From contig NZ_BQXQ01000012.1 of assembly GCF_030159055.1 (NCBI RefSeq), positions 59,377 to 123,376 on the forward strand: a DNA stretch of 64,000 nucleotides, in the 5' to 3' direction. Made by a program: the position numbers and the translations under genes. A model generated the notes under the pieces. The model saw only the letters and a program-made list of their open reading frames with translations, was not told the DNA's origin and did no database searches. Shown here piece by piece: positions 61,528 through 64,000 of this stretch. How positions within the stretch are numbered: the stretch's first letter is position 1; each line of letters starts with the position of its first letter. The DNA comes from Acidovorax sp. SUPP3334 (lineage in GTDB: Bacteria; Pseudomonadota; Gammaproteobacteria; Burkholderiales; Burkholderiaceae_C).

Positions 61528-62475
61528 TCAGCCGTCTTCGCGGATCTGCCGGCCGGTGAGCTTCAGGAACAGGTCTTCCAGGTTGGCGGGGCGGTGCAGC
61601 GTGCGCAGGTGCGGGTGCGCGCTCAATGCGCTCAGCAGCGGCCGGGCGTCCTGCGTGTAGAAGAACACGGTCTCGCCGCTCACTTCGATGCGCGCGGCCA
61701 GGGGGCGCAGCGCTGCATCGTCGGCCAGCGCCACCGCGCCCACGCCGAACAGCTCCACCACGTCGGGCTCCAGGTGCTCGGCGATCAGTTCGCGCGGGCG
61801 GCCTTCGGCGATCTTGCGGCCGTGGTCCAGCACCAGCAGGCGCGAACACAGGCGCTCGGCCTCGTCCATGAAGTGCGTGGTCAGCAGGATCGACTTGCCC
61901 TGCTGCACCAGCAGCTGCAGGCGTTCCCACATCAGGTGGCGCGCCTGCGGGTCCAGGCCCGTGGTGGGCTCGTCCAGCAGCAGCAGGCGCGGGTCGTTCA
62001 CCAGAGCGCGGGCCAGCGACAGGCGCCGCTTCATGCCGCCCGACAGCTCGCCGGGCTTGGCCCCGGCCTTGTGCGTGAGCGCGGCGAACTCCAGCAGGCG
62101 CGGAACGCGTTCCTGCATCACCGTGCCCTTCAGCCCGAAGTAGCGGCCGAAGATGTGCAGGTTCTCGGCGCAGGTGAAATCCGGGTCCAGCGTGTCGAAC
62201 TGCGTCACCACACCCAACTGGGCCTTGATGGCCAGCGCGTCCTGCGGCATGGACAGCGGCGCGCCACCCGCATCGGGGTGGAACTGCACGCTGCCGCCGT
62301 CGGGCGCGGTCAGGCCCAGGCACATGCGGATGGTGGTGGTCTTGCCCGCGCCGTTCGGGCCGATCACGCCCAGGCATTCGCCCGGCACGATGGAGAAAGA
62401 GACATCGTCGACCACCGTGGCATCGCCGTAGCGCTTGCGCAGGTGATCGATCTGGAAAAGAGGGGGGTGCGCCAT
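61528..62475 (-). CDS. ABC transporter ATPase, NodI family
   Basis: A 315-residue ATPase: Walker [10 protein letters not shown], signature [15 protein letters not shown], Walker [17 protein letters not shown] and H-loop [13 protein letters not shown]-terminal domain matches NodI ([15 protein letters not shown]). It is the natural partner of the NodJ-type permease at 58445-59302. Its start is 110 bp from the divergent purT gene. Confidence 0.92.
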   Translation of the reverse strand: MAHPPLFQIDHLRKRYGDATVVDDVSFSIVPGECLGVIGPNGAGKTTTIRMCLGLTAPDGGSVQFHPDAGGAPLSMPQDALAIKAQLGVVTQFDTLDPDFTCAENLHIFGRYFGLKGTVMQERVPRLLEFAALTHKAGAKPGELSGGMKRRLSLARALVNDPRLLLLDEPTTGLDPQARHLMWERLQLLVQQGKSILLTTHFMDEAERLCSRLLVLDHGRKIAEGRPRELIAEHLEPDVVELFGVGAVALADDAALRPLAARIEVSGETVFFYTQDARPLLSALSAHPHLRTLHRPANLEDLFLKLTGRQIREDG

Positions 62476-62585
62476 GGGCGTCTATTATTGTTCGCGCTGC
62501 GGGCCAGCCTCCGGCGTGCGTGGGCAAACGGTGCCCAGCGCCCTGCGCGCCCCCTCGTTTTTCTTTCCATCCTTTTCTCACTGTT

Positions 62586-63803
62586 ATGACCACTCTCGGC
62601 ACCCCCCTCTCGCCCTCGGCCACCAAAGTCATGCTGCTCGGCTCGGGCGAGCTGGGCAAGGAAGTCCTCATCGCCCTGCAGCGCCTGGGGGTGGAAACCA
62701 TCGCGGTGGACCGCTACGAGAACGCGCCCGGCCAGCAGGTCGCCCACCATGCCCGCACCATCACCATGAGCGATCCGGCGCAGCTCAAAGCGCTGATCGA
62801 AGCGGAGCGGCCGCACCTCGTCGTGCCCGAGATCGAAGCCATCGCCACGCCCATGCTCGAAGAGCTGGAGGCGGCCGGCACCGTGCGCGTGATCCCGACG
62901 GCGCGCGCCGCGCGCCTCACCATGGACCGCGAAGGCATCCGGCGCCTGGCCGCCGAAACGCTGGCCCTGCCCACCAGCCCTTACCAATTTTGCGATTCGC
63001 TGGCCGAACTGCAGGCCGCCATCGACGGCGCGGCCGGCACACCAGGCATCGGCTACCCCTGCATCGTCAAGCCCGTGATGAGCAGTTCGGGCAAGGGCCA
63101 AAGCAAGATCGACGGCCCGGCCGACGTGCAAAAGGCATGGGACTACGCCATGGCCGGCGGCCGCGTGAGCCATGGCCGCGTCATCGTCGAAGGCTTCATC
63201 GACTTCGATTACGAGATCACCCTGCTGACCGTGCGCGCGCTCGGCGAAGGCGGCCAGCCCGAGACGCACTTTTGCGAGCCCATCGGCCACATCCAGGTCA
63301 GCGGCGACTACGTGGAAAGTTGGCAGCCCCAACCCATGCGCCCCGCCGCCCTGGAGCGTGCCCGCGCCATCGCCAAGGCGGTGACCGACGACCTCGGCGG
63401 CCAGGGCCTGTTCGGCGTGGAGCTGTTCGTGAAGGGTGACGCGGTGTGGTTCAGCGAGGTCAGCCCCCGCCCGCACGACACGGGCCTGGTCACGCTGACC
63501 ACGCAAGTGCAGAGCGAATTCGAACTGCACGCCCGCGCCATCCTGGGCCTGCCCGTCAACACCGCGCTGCGCAGCCCGGGCGCCAGCGCCGTCATCTATG
63601 GCGGCGTGGAGGCGCAAGGCATCGCCTTCGACGGCGTGGATGAAGCCCTGCGCGTGCCGAACACCGATCTGCGCCTGTTCGGCAAGCCCGAGAGCTTCGT
63701 GAAGCGGCGCATGGGCGTGGCGCTGGCGTTCGATGCGGATGTCGAGGTGGCGCGCGAGCGGGCCAAGCTGGCGGCCAGCAAGGTGAAGCCGCGCAAGGGG
63801 TGA
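62586..63803 (+). CDS. purT: Formate-dependent phosphoribosylglycinamide formyltransferase (PurT)
   Basis: A 405-residue ATP-grasp enzyme making formylglycinamide ribonucleotide from GAR, formate and ATP in purine synthesis. N-terminal [13 protein letters not shown] and [15 protein letters not shown]-grasp [12 protein letters not shown], and [16 protein letters not shown] are all present. Start ATG 62586. It is close to E. coli PurT in length (392). Transcribed away from the NodI gene. Confidence 0.96.
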   Translation: MTTLGTPLSPSATKVMLLGSGELGKEVLIALQRLGVETIAVDRYENAPGQQVAHHARTITMSDPAQLKALIEAERPHLVVPEIEAIATPMLEELEAAGTVRVIPTARAARLTMDREGIRRLAAETLALPTSPYQFCDSLAELQAAIDGAAGTPGIGYPCIVKPVMSSSGKGQSKIDGPADVQKAWDYAMAGGRVSHGRVIVEGFIDFDYEITLLTVRALGEGGQPETHFCEPIGHIQVSGDYVESWQPQPMRPAALERARAIAKAVTDDLGGQGLFGVELFVKGDAVWFSEVSPRPHDTGLVTLTTQVQSEFELHARAILGLPVNTALRSPGASAVIYGGVEAQGIAFDGVDEALRVPNTDLRLFGKPESFVKRRMGVALAFDADVEVARERAKLAASKVKPRKG

Positions 63804-63816
63804 GGCATCGATGCTC

Positions 63817-64000
63817 GGGAGTCTCTCAAAACCTTCAGATTGCCTGTTTTCGACGCCGTCGCTTGTTGATTGATTACTCATAAGTCAGTAACTTAGAGAA
63901 CACGCTCTTGCGCAGTGCGGCCATCGGTGCTTTCATTGAAAGCATGAAACGAGACGGACGCACCCTGGCCCACAATGTGTTGGAAGAAATGCGCATGCTG
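63817..64000 (+). mobile_element. Insertion sequence, left end and transposase start (IS630-like), cut by window edge
   Basis: An IS end GGGAGTCTCTCAAAACC (63817-63833) starts 14 bases after purT and aligns over about 60 bases with the MITE left end. A frame opening at ATG 63944 (or a TTG at 63909) reads MKRDGRTLAHNVLEEMRML to the edge. This resembles the start of IS630-family transposases, which precedes an HTH. Family assignment is provisional because only 19 residues are seen. Confidence 0.6.
63944..64000 (+). CDS. Transposase N-terminus, truncated by window edge
   Basis: The 19 visible residues MKRDGRTLAHNVLEEMRML fit IS630-type transposases. An in-frame extension upstream to TTG 63909 adds LRSAAIGAFIES. 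It lies within the IS described at 63817. Confidence 0.5.
   Translation, partial: MKRDGRTLAHNVLEEMRML

Noticed and set aside
58445..62475. Nodulation-factor export genes
   Set aside because: The proteins belong to the NodI/NodJ families, but these families are broad exporters and no nod biosynthesis genes are present.
60812..62701. 629-residue reading upstream of the DUF3455 lipoprotein
   Set aside because: The upstream part is a shadow of the nodI-like gene; the lipoprotein signal peptide begins at 61381.
63817..64000. Composite transposon bounded by the 56628 MITE and the 63817 IS end
   Set aside because: The intervening genes include purT and a conserved ABC/sigma block that look native, and no matching outer duplication was found; only the ATPase/nuclease pair looks acquired.

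Overview
The window looks like a chromosomal segment of a high-G+C betaproteobacterium of the family Comamonadaceae, most likely a plant-associated Acidovorax/Paracidovorax. The grounds are Bug-type periplasmic binding proteins, a secreted PL1-type pectate lyase, gspA/gspB-like secretion genes, exosortase H, a dispersed TGCTAT...ATAGCA palindrome family, and one promoter with a Hrp-type PIP-box layout. The assignment is inferred from gene content; no rRNA or tRNA gene was found to anchor it.

Region 1 (1-17,954) is a transposable Mu-like prophage with the divergent layout of the BcepMu group. A leftward early operon runs from a Ner-like regulator at 7811 through MuA, MuB and Gam to the window edge. 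A rightward half holds the repressor, a cargo block (8334-10818), a lysis cassette (SAR endolysin plus nested spanins), and packaging/head genes (DUF3486, terminase, portal, MuF, gpG-like). It stops at a terminator after the gpG-like gene. No protease, capsid or tail genes follow, so the right arm appears to be missing.

Region 2 (18,093-29,349, minus strand) carries two Bug solute-binding proteins and a seven-gene unit: acyl-CoA ligase, livG, livH, livM, livK, livF and a PaaK-like ligase. This looks like an ABC uptake and CoA-activation route for an aromatic or fatty acid. livM is interrupted by an in-frame amber codon. The spacers around livF are rich in hairpins and repeats.

Region 3 (29,619-49,566) holds an ATPase of unknown role, gspA/gspB-like genes, a binding protein with a divergent Crp/Fnr regulator, a chemoreceptor, a cupredoxin-like protein coupled to a GGDEF/EAL protein with a degenerate GGDEF motif, an RluF-like pseudouridine synthase, a pectate lyase, htpG with a sigma-32-like promoter, an exosortase H pair and an OprB-like porin.

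Region 4 (49,629-64,000) opens with response-regulator and HPt remnants beside a hexanucleotide repeat. It then carries a candidate type III effector (MGNC N-terminus, PIP-box), a cluster of SrkA kinase, Ser/Thr kinase-Usp and phosphoesterase, ohrR/ohr with a palindromic operator, and a 3-hydroxybutyryl-CoA dehydrogenase. Next comes a 100-bp MITE-like element beside an AT-rich two-gene insert (ATPase plus small nuclease-like protein, a candidate defence system). After that are NodI/NodJ-type ABC genes separated by an ECF sigma/anti-sigma/DUF3455 module, then purT, and the start of an insertion sequence whose end resembles the MITE ends. The two strongest novelty candidates are the effector at 50,302-50,877 and the ATPase/nuclease pair at 56,814-58,437.
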